Assembly: GCA_032358165.1 (NCBI GenBank)
Contig: JAALGY010000012.1
Location: forward strand, 2,170,001-2,234,000
Direction of reading: 5' to 3'
Source of the DNA: Diplosphaera chodatii
Taxonomy: Eukaryota > Chlorophyta > Trebouxiophyceae > Prasiolales > Stichococcaceae
Length of the DNA stretch: 64,000 nucleotides
Part shown: positions 35,541-45,755 of the stretch, one piece after another
How the letters are laid out: each line of letters opens with the position of its first letter
How positions within the stretch are numbered: the stretch's first letter is position 1
The notes under the pieces: generated by a model
Seen by the model: only the letters and a program-made list of their open reading frames with translations
Databases searched by the model: none
What the model was told of the DNA's origin: nothing
Program-made: the position numbers and the translations under genes

Positions 35541-38233
35541 CACTAGCCATATACGTCCTATGTTAAGGCCATGTTAGAGGTGGTTAACACCGTGTCACAT
35601 ACATTGCTCAGCTTTCCAACGTAGCAGGAAGGCGTTAACATAGTGATTGAGTCGGACCGGCTCTCATGTCAATTTTTCAGTATGGTGTCAACATTATGTT
35701 AACATAGGCATAGCGGCTTTCATTTCGGCACTTTCATAAAGTTGGGCAAATTGGGTGTGAAAACACCCTGTTAACATACTTGAACACGGGAAGACCGAGA
35801 ATCGTCATGGAAGATCTAACATGTTTACTAACACCTCATATGTCGCGACTTTGCTGAAGTGCCGAAAATTAGAATTTCAACACCCTGTTAACGTAGTGCA
35901 TGTTGGAAATGCTCAATAACGAGTCGATTGGAGATTCAGGAACCATCGACCTTAGCGACTATACCGTATATATATCGAGTGTGAGCGTGGGTGGATGCGG
36001 CCTACCGACGTCTCATACATCCCTTTATATGTATGTGTGATGATCATCCACCGTTCTAGACATCTACCAACGGTTTCGTTTGATCATGTGTCTCGAGGTG
36101 GCACGACCGTTTGACCGGATGACCGCACGAGCGAAAGGGGCCTACGCCCTTAAGCTTCAAAGGGCTCAATGGTCAACGCTCGAGAAGTCGAGATGATCAG
36201 GTAAAGCCGTGAAGGGGAAAGCACCTCTCTTTGGCCCATGGAGGAGACCCGGCGACGTGCCTATCATTCAAAAGCATGTCGTGCCACCTGTCGCATTGGT
36301 GAAGCGCAAATCTGCACCATCCACATCGCAGCGCAAGTACTGAAGCCGTGTACCTCCGTATCAGCTCAAGCTAGGGCACTTCTTCTGGTGCACGGCAGCC
36401 ATGGCTTCCTGTGGCCGCGCGCAGCAGGACGGGGAGCGTCAGCTGCCGACTATCCAATGTACCAGATCAGCGCAAAACAGCCGCGCGCAACGAGGTGCTT
36501 CTGCACATCATATCAGGGTGGGCTCTCAGCCTAGCTTTGTCGGGGGCGTGGGCTGGATGTGCCACGTTTGTGCGCAGCGGTTTGACCGTTGTGTGACTGT
36601 CGCCCACAGCCACAACGCTTGCGCATCCACTGAATGGCAGTCTGCCGCCGCAGATGTCAGCATTCTATCGATCCTTGCTGCTTTCGACTTGCTAAGGATC
36701 CCCTGGTTACCCCCGGCATTATTGTTGCCATGCAGATGCGAATGGAGGTTGGCACACAAGGGCAACCTTGCCGTTTTCGCGTATCATACAGAGCGACAGC
36801 TACATCTTTCAATTGCAGGATACCACGGGGCTGATGCGGGAGCGTGCCGCGACAGCTGCACGCCTTGCAGGACAGCCAGCATTGGACAGGTCAGCCGCTT
36901 CGCATCCACCACCAGTGGCTGGCATGAGTCCTCAAGATACAACATGCAAATGCTGCTGAAGTCTAGCTGACCGTTGCATAGCGCTATGCCTGCCCTGGCT
37001 GTTTGCATCAATTGCATAGCGCGTATGCTTGCTGTCTGCATCAAACTGATCAGCGGCGCTGCGTGGCATCGCATGGCGGCATCATGACAGCTCTGCTGTT
37101 CACCTCTGCTGTGCAGTGTCCGATCTACAGCAACCGCTACGTTGTTGCCATGTCAGACACCGCTGTCAAGCTGATGGGGTGGTGGCTGAGCAAGTGCTAG
37201 GCTGTTCAGTGCATTGGCGGCATGCACGCACCGCTTGGATCAGCAGGCGTCACAACGGCATTGGAGGGCCAGTCGAGGGCAACATCAATTGCAACATAGT
37301 CAAGGTGAGAAACATGCCAGGCATCCACCCAAGCTGACCCACTTTTGGCATGCTTTGCAGGGTTGTCTGACCACCATGTTGTCTGTAATGAACAATCATC
37401 AGTGCACTCAGCAGACAGCACATCTTCCAGTTGCTGCGCTCTGCAGATCTAAGGCGGCTGCCTCCTACACCGCATTCAGTGCTTGATCCCAGCTTCAATG
37501 CGCACGGAGTGGAAGGTAAACTAGGAACGCGACGACGTTGCACTGCCTTGCGATTGTGCCTCAACTTGTTGGAATCGACGTTGCCACCTGTCATCATTGT
37601 CATCAAAGCGTGCATGTTGTGTATGTGTCCAGTCACTAGTCTAAGCGCCAATTTGCAAAGTCAGGATGACATCGATGAAGTGGTGATGCTGGATCTGCAG
37701 GCTTTGAAGGAGACGGCACACAGCTTGTTGCGATAGATGAGTAGCAATTTAAGCGAGCCATAGTCGAGTGATTGAAGAGAGCAAGCATGGGTGGCAGCGG
37801 CGATGTGCAGCTTGGCTTGCACACTTGTGTACAAGATGTCTTTTGAGCTTTGTACAAGCAAGCATTTGGTCTGCGATGAACGTCTAAAGATTGCGCTGTT
37901 GAAACTCCAGAATTGCACTCGTTAACATACCGTTAACATACAGAACAGCCCCAGTGTGGCGGGGAATCTGGCGGCAATTTCCGATATCAAACACCTCCGT
38001 TAACGCCGTGTTAATGCAGAGAGTAGCCACCCCCAACCATGTTGGAAAAGTTGTCCAAATTCCTTAACATACTTGTTAACCAAGGGTTAACAGAGGAGTG
38101 GGGTCCGCTATGTTATTCAAGGTCAGTTGATCATCACCGTGTTAACATATGTACTGAAATCCAACAAAATTTTCAGAGCTCGACTCCAACACTGTGTTAA
38201 CCTACACGTTACAGCTGATGTATATGGCTAGTG
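35541..38233. mobile_element. CACTA element, inner copy, intact and inverted inside the outer copy
   Basis: CACTAGCCATATAC starts at 35541 and GTATATGGCTAGTG ends at 38233. The 3-bp target duplication ATC flanks it (35538-35540, 38234-38236). At 2,693 bp it is complete. Its internal junction, read in reverse (CATCGATGTCATCCTGAC around 37670), shows what the outer element looked like before insertion: the outer copy is split exactly after that ATC. The orientation is opposite to the host copy, so the region forms a large inverted repeat (35541-37670 against 38237-41208). Confidence 0.92.
36401..36970 (+). other. 189-aa open frame inside the inner CACTA copy (mirrored at 38915-39484, - strand)
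   Basis: The same 189-residue frame is open in both nested copies with only a couple of substitutions. It is Cys/His/Ala-rich and lacks DDE-transposase motifs. With the nearby segments at 37080-37200 and 37360-37480 it might be captured host exon sequence, but no source gene is recognisable. Confidence 0.3.
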
Positions 38234-40123
38234 ATCCTGACTTTGCAAATTGGCGCCTAGACTAGTGACTGGACACGACATGCACGCTATGATGACAATG
38301 ATGACAGGTGACAACGTCAATTCCAACAGGTTGAGGCACAATCACAAGGCAGTGCAACGTCCTAGTGTACCTTCCACTCCGTGCGCATTAAGCTGAGATC
38401 AAGCACTGAATGCGGTGTAGGAGGCGGCCGCCTTAGATCTGCAGAGCGCAGCAACTGGAAGATGTGCTGTCTGCTGAGTGCACTGATAATTGTTCATTGC
38501 AGACAACATGGTGGTGAGACAACCCTGCAAAGCATGCCCGAAGTGGGTCAGCTTGGGTGGATGCCTGGCATGTTTCTCACCTTGACTATGTTGCAATTGA
38601 TGTTGCCCTCGACTGGGCCTCCAATGCTGGTGTGACGCCTGCTGATCGAAGCGGTGCGTGCATGCCGCCAATGCACTGAACAGCCTGGCACCTGCTGAGC
38701 CACCACCCCATCAGCTTGACAGCGGTGTCTGACATGGCAACAACGTAGCGGCCGCTGTAGATCGGACACTGCACAGCAGAGGTGAACAGCAGAGCTGTCA
38801 TGATGCCGCCATGCGATGCCATGCAGCGTCGCTGATCAGTTTGATGCAGACAGCAAGCATACGCGCTATGCAATTGATGCAAACAGCCAGGGCAGGCGTA
38901 GCGCTATGCAACGGTCAGCTAGACATCAGCAGCATTTGCATGTTGTATCTTGAGGACTCATGCCAGCCACTGGTGGTGGATGCGAAGCGGCTGACCTGTC
39001 CAATGCTGGCTGTCCTGCAAGGCGTGCAGCTGTCGCGGCACGCTCCCGCATCAGCCCCGTGGTATCCTGCAATTGAAAGATGTAGCTGTCGCTCTGTATG
39101 ATACGCGAAAACGGCCAGGTTGCCCTTGTGTGCCAACCTCCATTCGCATCTGCATGGCAACAATAATGCCGGGGGTAACCAGGGGATCCTTAGCAAGTCG
39201 AAAGCAGCAAGGATCGATAGAATGCTGACATCTGCGGCGGCAGACTGCCATTCAGTGGATGCGCAAGCGTTGTGGCTGTGGGCGACAGTCACACAACGGT
39301 CAAACCGCTGCGCACAAACGTGGCACATCCAGCCCACGCCCCCGACAAAGCTAGGCTGAGAGCCCACCCTGATATGATGTGCAGAAGCACCTCGTTGCGC
39401 GCGGCTGTTTTGCGCTGATCTGGTACATTGGATAGTCGGCAGCTGACGCTCCCCGTCCTGCTGCGCGCGGCCACAGGAAGCCATGGCTGCCGTGCACCAG
39501 AAGAAGTGCCCTAACTTGAGCTGATACGGAGGTACACGGCTTCAATACTTGCGCTGCGATGTGGATGGTGCAGATTTGCGCTTCACCAATGCGACAGGTG
39601 GCACGACATGCTTTTGAACGATAGGCAAGTCGCCGGGTCTCCTCCATGGGCCAAAGAGAGGTGCTTTCCCCTTCACGGCTTTACCTGATCATCTCGACTT
39701 CTCGAGCGTTGACCATTGAGCCCTTTGAAGCTTAAGGGCGTAGGCCCGTTTCGCTCGTGCGGTCATCCGGTCAACCGGTCGTGCCACCTCGAGACACATG
39801 ATCAAACGAAACCGTTGGCAGACGTCTAGAACGGTGGATGATCATCACACATATAAAGGGATGTATGAGACGTCGGTAGGCCGCATCCACCCACGCTCAA
39901 ACTCGATATATATACGGTATAGTCGCTAAGGTCGATGGTTCCAGTATCTCCACATCGACTCGTTATTGAGCATTTCCAACATGCACTACGTTAATAGGGT
40001 GTTGAAATTCAAATTTTCAGCGCTTCAGCAAAGTCGCGACATATGAGGTGTTAGTAACCATGTTAGATTGTCCAGAACGATTCTCAGTCCTCCCGTGTTC
40101 AAGTCTGTTAACAAGGTGTTTTT

Positions 40124-40951
40124 GGCCCAGTCAAGAGGACTGGGCCCTTAGTGTTTCCCCGGAATCGGGGTCGGTAATTGGCCGCAAATGCTGGCCTCTC
40201 GTGCGTCGAAGGGTCGGTAATTGGTCCACATGCAAATGCTGCTCTCTCGTGCGTTTGGGCTCACTTAGCGCTCTGCAGGCTACCTTGAGCTGGCACACAC
40301 CCTGTGAAGACTTGACACCATACAGTTTAGGTCTGTGCGTGAGGCCGCATGCTTATAACGGCCGCCAGTGTCTCCTGACGGTCACCGGCTGAAAGGCCAC
40401 TGCATCTGCTTCAGCCAATACTGGCCACTCACACTCTATGTGGGTGGCGCAAAGCGAGATGTAGCTACGCAGAACTACTGTATTCCTTGAGGGGAGCCGT
40501 ATTGCCCACAACGCCCTGCAACACGCGCTGCAACAAGCGAAATCGGAGGTGGCAGGCTGATTGCTGCCCCAAGCTTGTGTAGCAGCAGAACCTATATGAC
40601 GCGCCACACCCCACGATGATATATCACAACTGACAGTCGTGATGATACGCCACCAGGATGCTTTTGCAATTGCCGACTGCTTGCCAACTGCACCACCAAT
40701 GCATGAGCTAGGTGCACTGCGTCTGCGAGCCCCAGAAGCCAACATGCGGCTCACTAATAGGCACGCTGGTTCTTAACCCTTAACAACATCACTGTGAAGC
40801 TGATGGTGTGTCATGGCACGCCTGCTGGTGGTCGCGAACTTCTGCTTTACTTGACGGGCAGACAGTCGACCGGCATTTCCTACTATAGTTTGACGGGATG
40901 ATGCTGGCCCCAACACCCCTACTGTAAAGGGGAAGAACTCCTGACTGGGCC
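40124..40951. mobile_element. 828-bp transposon-like insertion in the outer CACTA copy
   Basis: It begins GGCCCAGTCAAGAG and ends with the inverse of GGCCCAGTCAGGAG, giving short terminal inverted repeats. It is flanked by a 6-bp duplication GTTTTT (40118-40123, 40952-40957). The inner CACTA copy lacks this block at the corresponding place near 35760. The left end folds into a hairpin (GGCCCAGTC ... GACTGGGCC). An open frame at 40353-40754 (-) has no recognisable domain. The superfamily is unknown to me. Confidence 0.75.
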
Positions 40952-41249
40952 GTTTTTGAGGCTCCATAGGAGCCTGCCTGCCTACTTGTCACACCCAATT
41001 TGCGCAACTTTGTGAAAGTGCCGAGATGAAAGCCGCTATGCCGATGTTAACATAGTGTTAACACCATACTGAAAAATTGACATGTGAGCCGGTCCGACTC
41101 AATCACTATGTTGACGCCTTCCTGCTGTGTTGGAAAACTGAGCAAGCTATGTGACACGGTGTTAACCACCTCTAACATGGTCCTAACATAGGACGTATAT
41201 GGCTAGTGGCTCCTCCACCTGTAGATTTCACCACCGCAGCTTGCCACAG

Positions 41250-41561
41250 TTCTGCGGTGGAAAAGCGTGTGCCACGAGGGCGGACCAAAAGCCCATGCGG
41301 GCTGCCAGGTGCCCGAACGGAAAGGCTTGGTTGCAAATGGGCAGCCTCCATAGCGCATGATGCTGACCGCGAGCAATGTGCCTGATGAGGCGTCACAGCC
41401 AGCGCGCAGGTACTGCTGGCCAATGCGCAGGCAAGCTCAATCAAGTCCAAGCGCTGCAGTCTGAAGTTTGCACAGCGCCCCACCGCCGCTGCTGACGCTA
41501 GCACATGCTGAGAAACCACCCCCCAGACTTGCAGCTAGGCTTCACCTACCACCCGGGGCTC
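41250..41561. repeat. Direct repeat unit 1 (about 312 bp)
   Basis: From GGTGGAAAAGCGTGTGCCAC to CACCACCCGGGG-like sequence, this block is repeated at 41835-42149 with roughly 90 percent identity by eye. It begins about 40 bases outside the right end of the CACTA element. Confidence 0.75.
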
Positions 41562-41834
41562 CACCCATTGTTGCTGAGACTGCTATTGACATCTGACTGG
41601 CCCCAGTTGGTGCAGCCTTTTTTGATTGAGGTGGTTACATCCCATATACTCCACTGGCTGGTGCAGCGGTGGTGGTTACATCCCATATACTCCACTCACA
41701 TAACAAGTCAATGCTGGCAACCAAGAACTGTGGAGCACCAGTCTAGACTGCAGGCCAATCTGTCCTGGATGTGCTCGAACACACGAATGCGCCGAACACA
41801 CGGGGAAACAACTGGATGGACGCAAGCAATGCGT

Positions 41835-42149
41835 CTGGCTGGTGGAAAAGCCTGTGCCACGAAGGCAGACCAAAGCCCATGCGGGCTGCCAAGTGTCCAA
41901 ACGGAGAGGGCTAGGTAGCAAGTGGGCAGCCCCCATAGCGCATGATGCTGACCGTGAGCAATGTGCCTAATGAGGCGTCACAGCCAGCGCGCAGGTACTG
42001 CTGGCCAAGTGCAGGCAAGCTCAATCTAGTCCAAACGCTGCAGTCTAAAGTTCGCACAGAGCACCGCCCCACCGCCGCTGCTGACGCTGGCACATGCTGA
42101 AAAACCACCCCCCAGAACTGCAGGTAGGCTTCGCCTACCACCCGGGGGC
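41835..42149. repeat. Direct repeat unit 2
   Basis: Second copy of the 41250-41561 block in the same orientation. Between the copies are two tandem occurrences of TTACATCCCATATACTCCAC (about 41634 and 41673), a word also found at 42171 and 44636. Confidence 0.75.
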
Positions 42150-42783
42150 GCGCCGAATGAATGAAGGCGATTACATCCCATATACTCCACTGGTCACACA
42201 ACAAGCAATGCTGGTGTCCGAGAACTGTGGAGCACCAGGGTTTAGCACAAAGGCCGACACCCTGAATGCACCCGAAGGCACACGGGGAAACAACTCAAAA
42301 ACCATCAAGGCTCAAATGAGTGCAGCCGACATGCATGAAGCAGGCGGCGGGCTCAGCCCGGCAGGAGGAACCCGGCGGGCACACATGCAGAGCACAGCAG
42401 GTGTCTAGCAATATCACCACCAATGAGCAATGAGCCTGATGAGGCGTCAAGGGCAGAATGCTTGCCGGCCGCAACACAGATGCATGACAGCGACACAATC
42501 AGCGAGCCGCAAGGCTGTGGGGGCCAGCAAGGCTGGAACGTGCGGGGAAACCTCCTAGAAGGGTGGGCGGCGCACTCAAGGTGGCAAGTGACTGCGCTGC
42601 CGCTGCTGGGGCCCGGCCCCAGCGAGCGGCATGCCGCCCTAACGTCATCCCGCAGGTCTCATTGTCAGCACTGTGGTGCAGCAGACAAAGCACCCACCAT
42701 GCGCCGCTGTATGTCCAGTCCAAGTCTCAGTCGCTGGGATGTGACCGCCGCCTCAAAACACACAAAACAACCGCCGCCAAAAC

Positions 42784-44385
42784 TCACAAGCCGCCGCCCG
42801 CCAACCGGACGACACCCCAAGAGCCCGACACCTCGCAGAACCTGACAAAAGGCCCCTCCGCCGCACGCTGCCGCCACAGAGCAGAGGCCATGCCCAGCTG
42901 GCAGAAATGCTGCAACTGAGCCCAGAACACCGCCACCGCTCGCCTGCCAATGCCCACATGGTCAACCTGCTGACCAGGGCGGTGGCAGGCAAACGCAGCG
43001 CGGCGGGCATAATCACAGGCATACACCGCACAGAGGCATGCCAGCCTCCAAACACCGCCAAACACCCCCGGCTGTGGGCGTGCCAGCCAGATGTCAGCCG
43101 CCCGCAGCTGAGGGGCCTGCGCCCTTGCCGCCGGTGCCGCTGCCGCCGCCGCCGGCTGCTGCTGCTGCTGCTGCTGCCGCTGACTCCATGCCTGAAGCTC
43201 CGACTGCACTGCGGCGATCACCGCCTGTGCCATGGGACACTGCCAAAAGATGTGCGCCCGTGTGCACCGGGGCGGGTTGGCACCGCCGCACATGCACGCC
43301 GCCTCTGGTATCCTGTCGGCGGTGGGCAGGGCATTCCCCGCAAGCCGCCAGAACACCTCCTTGGTGCTGTTGCGGCAGCGCACGCTCCACATCTTAGGCA
43401 GCAGCTTGTACATGGTGTCCGCCGCCTCATCATCCCGCGGCGCTGGCAACTGGCTGAGCTCTGCTGCAAGCTTGGCAAACTGTGCATGGCGTTGGCGCCG
43501 CTGCTGGTGGTCCATCTGCAGAGCTGTGGCTGTCCTGACCGTGAGATGCGCCGCTGCCACCTGCAAGCGGCCGCGCTGCCACCCCACGTGCCGGAGGGCC
43601 AGCTGTGCAAAAGCTGAGTGGGTGGGCAGCGGCCCTGCTGCTGCTGCTTGGGCCGCCGCCACCCACCCTTGTGGCAACAAAGTGCAAGCTTCCGCCAACG
43701 TCAAGAGCAACTCGGACCGGTCGAAGAACCCGCCATCAAAGAGCGCGCCATTGGCGCCCAAGACCTGCGGCCTGCGGTGCCACCAGTGGTGATGGGGGCA
43801 TGCCTGCACCCGCTGCTGGACGGCGAGCAGATCGCCGACCGTGTGCAGCTGCGGGATGCCCCGCAGGAAGGCGACCTGGGAATCCTGGTGGCGGGCCCTG
43901 AGCCCCCCGCCAGGGAGCAAAGGGTTCTGCCACAGGGGTGCAATCGCGCACCAAGGACCAGGGTCAGGTGCAGCCTGCAAAGGCTGAAGCGGGCCCAGCG
44001 CTTGCAGGCCTAGGCACATGCGCAGCACTGTGGGGTGCATGCTGTCAAGCACGTGCTCCTCAGGCTGCCATGTCAGCAGGGACAGTGGGGAGGGCGCATG
44101 CCGAACACAAGCTTGTACCTCCCTCGCGACAGCGGTGACCCAAGGGGCGGTGCTGCCAGCAGCCCAAGCTGTGATGAAGCGGACGCCCAGACGGGCGTGG
44201 CGCGCAAGGATGTGCTGCTCCAGCGGCAGCACGCCAAAGCCGCCTTCCGCTGGGCGGCTGAGAAGCATGTCGGCGGACAGGCCGGCAAACACTCGTGCCT
44301 GGCGCTGCCGCTGGTCACGCCGTCCCCGGGGAGGTGGCTGTCCAGGAGCAGGGGCACCAGGCAGCCGCCGCTGCGGCGGCTGTTG

Positions 44386-44444
<59 letters not shown>

Positions 44445-44583
44445 GCCGCAGCCGCCTCGCTGCTGCCGCCTGCTGCCGCTGCTCAAGCCGCCGTCGGCGG
44501 TCGACGGGATCTTCGCTGCGATCCGTCAAGGCAGTGGTGGCACGCTGCAGCTCTGCAAGCACGGCAGGTGGCGGCAAACCCAC
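42784..44583 (-). pseudogene. LINE ORF2 C-terminal remnant (5'-truncated)
   Basis: A 599-codon open frame lacks endonuclease and RT cores but resembles the region downstream of RT in plant/algal LINEs. It has LLSRPAEGGFGVLPLEQH near residue 110, then an alpha-helical Ala/Gln-rich region. A zf-RVT-like segment follows, with VFWRLAGNALPTADRI followed by a CMCGG...CTRAHIFWQC zinc-binding pattern. An approximately 20-residue Gln run encoded by CAG units lies near the N terminus. Truncation at the 5' side is normal for LINE insertions. Related repeat blocks lie on both sides (41671-42290 and 44636-44850), so the remnant may sit inside another repeat. The open frame is intact, but nothing suggests a host function. 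Confidence 0.65.
44381..44443. repeat. (CTG)n microsatellite coding for polyglutamine on the - strand
   Basis: CTG units with an early TTG interruption lie inside the LINE-remnant frame. A second CAG-type tract occurs in a DAPF intron, 31 kb away. Confidence 0.9.
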
Positions 44584-44635
44584 AAACTCAGCATGGTACA
44601 GCAGCTGTGAGAGGTTTGATTTGATCTGAGGTGGT

Positions 44636-44850
44636 TACATCCCATATACTCCACTGGTCACACAACAAGTCAATGCTGGCAACCAAGAACTGTGGAGCAC
44701 CAATCTAGACTGCAGGCCAATCTGTCCTGGATGTGCCCGAACACACGAATGCGCCAAACACACGGGGAAACAACTGAATGGACGTAAGCAATACGTCTGG
44801 CTGGTGGAAAAGCATGTGCCACGAGGGCAGACCAAAGCCCATGCGGGCTG
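44636..44850. repeat. Third copy of the 41671-41890 repeat block
   Basis: TTACATCCCATATACTCCAC, then CACAACAAGTCAATGCTGGC, GACTGCAGGCCAATCTGTCC and CACACGGGGAAACAACTG, recur in the same order as at 41671-41890. Confidence 0.75.
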
Positions 44851-44854
44851 CAAA

Positions 44855-44970
44855 CACACGCGCCGTGGAATATTACCGGGTTTAAAAGATTGTGGAGATG
44901 TGCTGCAAGAATGCACGGTTAGCACAAGACAAGCGGGCCTCCGGTTGCGTGTGATGGTCAGCACTCGACC
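44855..44970 (+). repeat. Dispersed short repeat, copy C, directly abutting a tRNA-like gene
   Basis: Closest to copy B: GTGGAATATTACCGGGTTTA, GTGCTGCAAGAATGCACGGT and TTAGCACAAGACAAGCGGGC. It ends with a D-arm-like GTGATGGTCAGCACTC immediately before the tRNA-Gln-like sequence. Confidence 0.65.
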
Positions 44971-45042
44971 TGCGGTTTAGTGTAGTGGTTAGCACTTGAG
45001 CCTCTGAAGCTCGCAACCTGGGTTCGATTCCCAGAACTGCAA
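44971..45042 (+). tRNA. tRNA-Gln(CUG)-like gene
   Basis: A complete cloverleaf can be drawn. The acceptor stem is TGCGGTT with AACTGCA (one G-U pair). The D stem is GTG/CAC with a GG-containing loop. The anticodon stem is TGAGC/GCTCG with loop CTCTGAA, giving anticodon CTG. The T stem is CTGGG/CCCAG with loop TTCGATT. The discriminator is A. A box (TAGTGTAGTGG) and B box (GGTTCGATTCC, 45021-45031) are intact, and TTTT follows at 45066-45069 as a Pol III stop. There is no intron. The U1-A72 first pair is odd for a glutamine tRNA. With related partial copies in the repeat family, it may be a tRNA-derived pseudogene or SINE head. Confidence 0.65.
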
Positions 45043-45413
45043 ACGACACTAGCATGGTCCTAGTCTTTTGTTGATTTTGTGTGGGCCTCGGCGCCGCGCA
45101 GACCATGATGTGATGCACAGTGCCGTCTGTGGCCTTGCTGGTGTCTGCTGATGCTTGATGAGCTGTGACGTCGAGGAAAGGCACCAGGCCGATCGGCGCT
45201 GGCGATTGGCTGAGGCCTCGTCTGACGCCGACATCACCATCACCGAGCGGCTGCGGACAGCAGTTCGATGTGCGTGGTGCAAGGTGTCGTTTTGACGTTG
45301 TGAGTATGCTGCTGCGCCTCCGGGAGCCGTTGCACACTTGCTGCACATCAGGATCTCCGGCGGCAGCAACTGGTGAGGCTGGTCAGCAGTGCAATGGGAA
45401 CGACTACGCTATG
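45043..45413. other. Short gap between tRNA-like gene and LTR element
   Basis: No gene recognised; a - strand open frame crosses it without a known domain. The 5-bp target duplication CAAAC of the next element starts at 45414. Confidence 0.4.
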
Positions 45414-45418
45414 CAAAC

Positions 45419-45695
45419 TATGACCATCGCACAGGTCATGGATGAGTTAACACAATAGCGCCATGTTAGATCACTCACGATGGCGGGGATGCACTTGCAT
45501 CACGCGGCGTTCAGTCCATGCAATGCATTGGTACAGCGTTTGTAGACAGGAATCGAGGCACTACGATGTTTTACAAAGTAAGTAAGAGGACGAATGAATG
45601 CGAGTCAATCGTCAAGATCAGGCTGCGATTAAACCCTATGAGTCATATACCCCAAGGTTCATAATTAGCATGCAACTAGGTGTATAACTGCTACA
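45419..45695 (-). repeat. 3' LTR of the deleted chromovirus
   Basis: 277 bp; ends TGTAGC...GGTCATA on the - strand, matching the other LTR. Confidence 0.9.
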
Positions 45696-45755
45696 TTCCT
45701 CCCCCCTCCAATTAAGTGTCGTCCCGACACTTTCCTTGCCGCTACTAAGGTGTTT

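Larger units (their letters stand above)
34975..41208. mobile_element. CACTA (EnSpm) non-autonomous element, outer copy, carrying two later insertions
   Basis: The left end reads CACTAGCCATATAC (34975) and the right end is its inverse, GTATATGGCTAGTG, ending at 41208. The 3-bp target duplication GCT flanks both ends (34972-34974, 41209-41211). CACTA termini with a 3-bp duplication define this superfamily. Removing the inner copy (35541-38233 plus ATC) and the 828-bp insertion leaves about 2.7 kb, the same length and sequence as the inner copy. Both ends are rich in TTAACA/TGTTAA words. No transposase-like gene is present, so it would need one supplied in trans. Confidence 0.9.

Noticed and set aside
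36401..36970. Transposase gene for the CACTA element
   Set aside because: 189 residues without DDE or TNP2-like motifs; far too short for an autonomous CACTA transposase.
34975..41208. Simple inverted duplication or assembly palindrome
   Set aside because: Separate 3-bp target duplications at outer and inner ends, and an exact pre-insertion junction, show two transposition events.
42907..44629. + strand open frames overlapping the LINE remnant
   Set aside because: Opposite-strand shadows of a GC-rich frame; only the - strand frame shows RT-associated motifs and a zinc-binding pattern.
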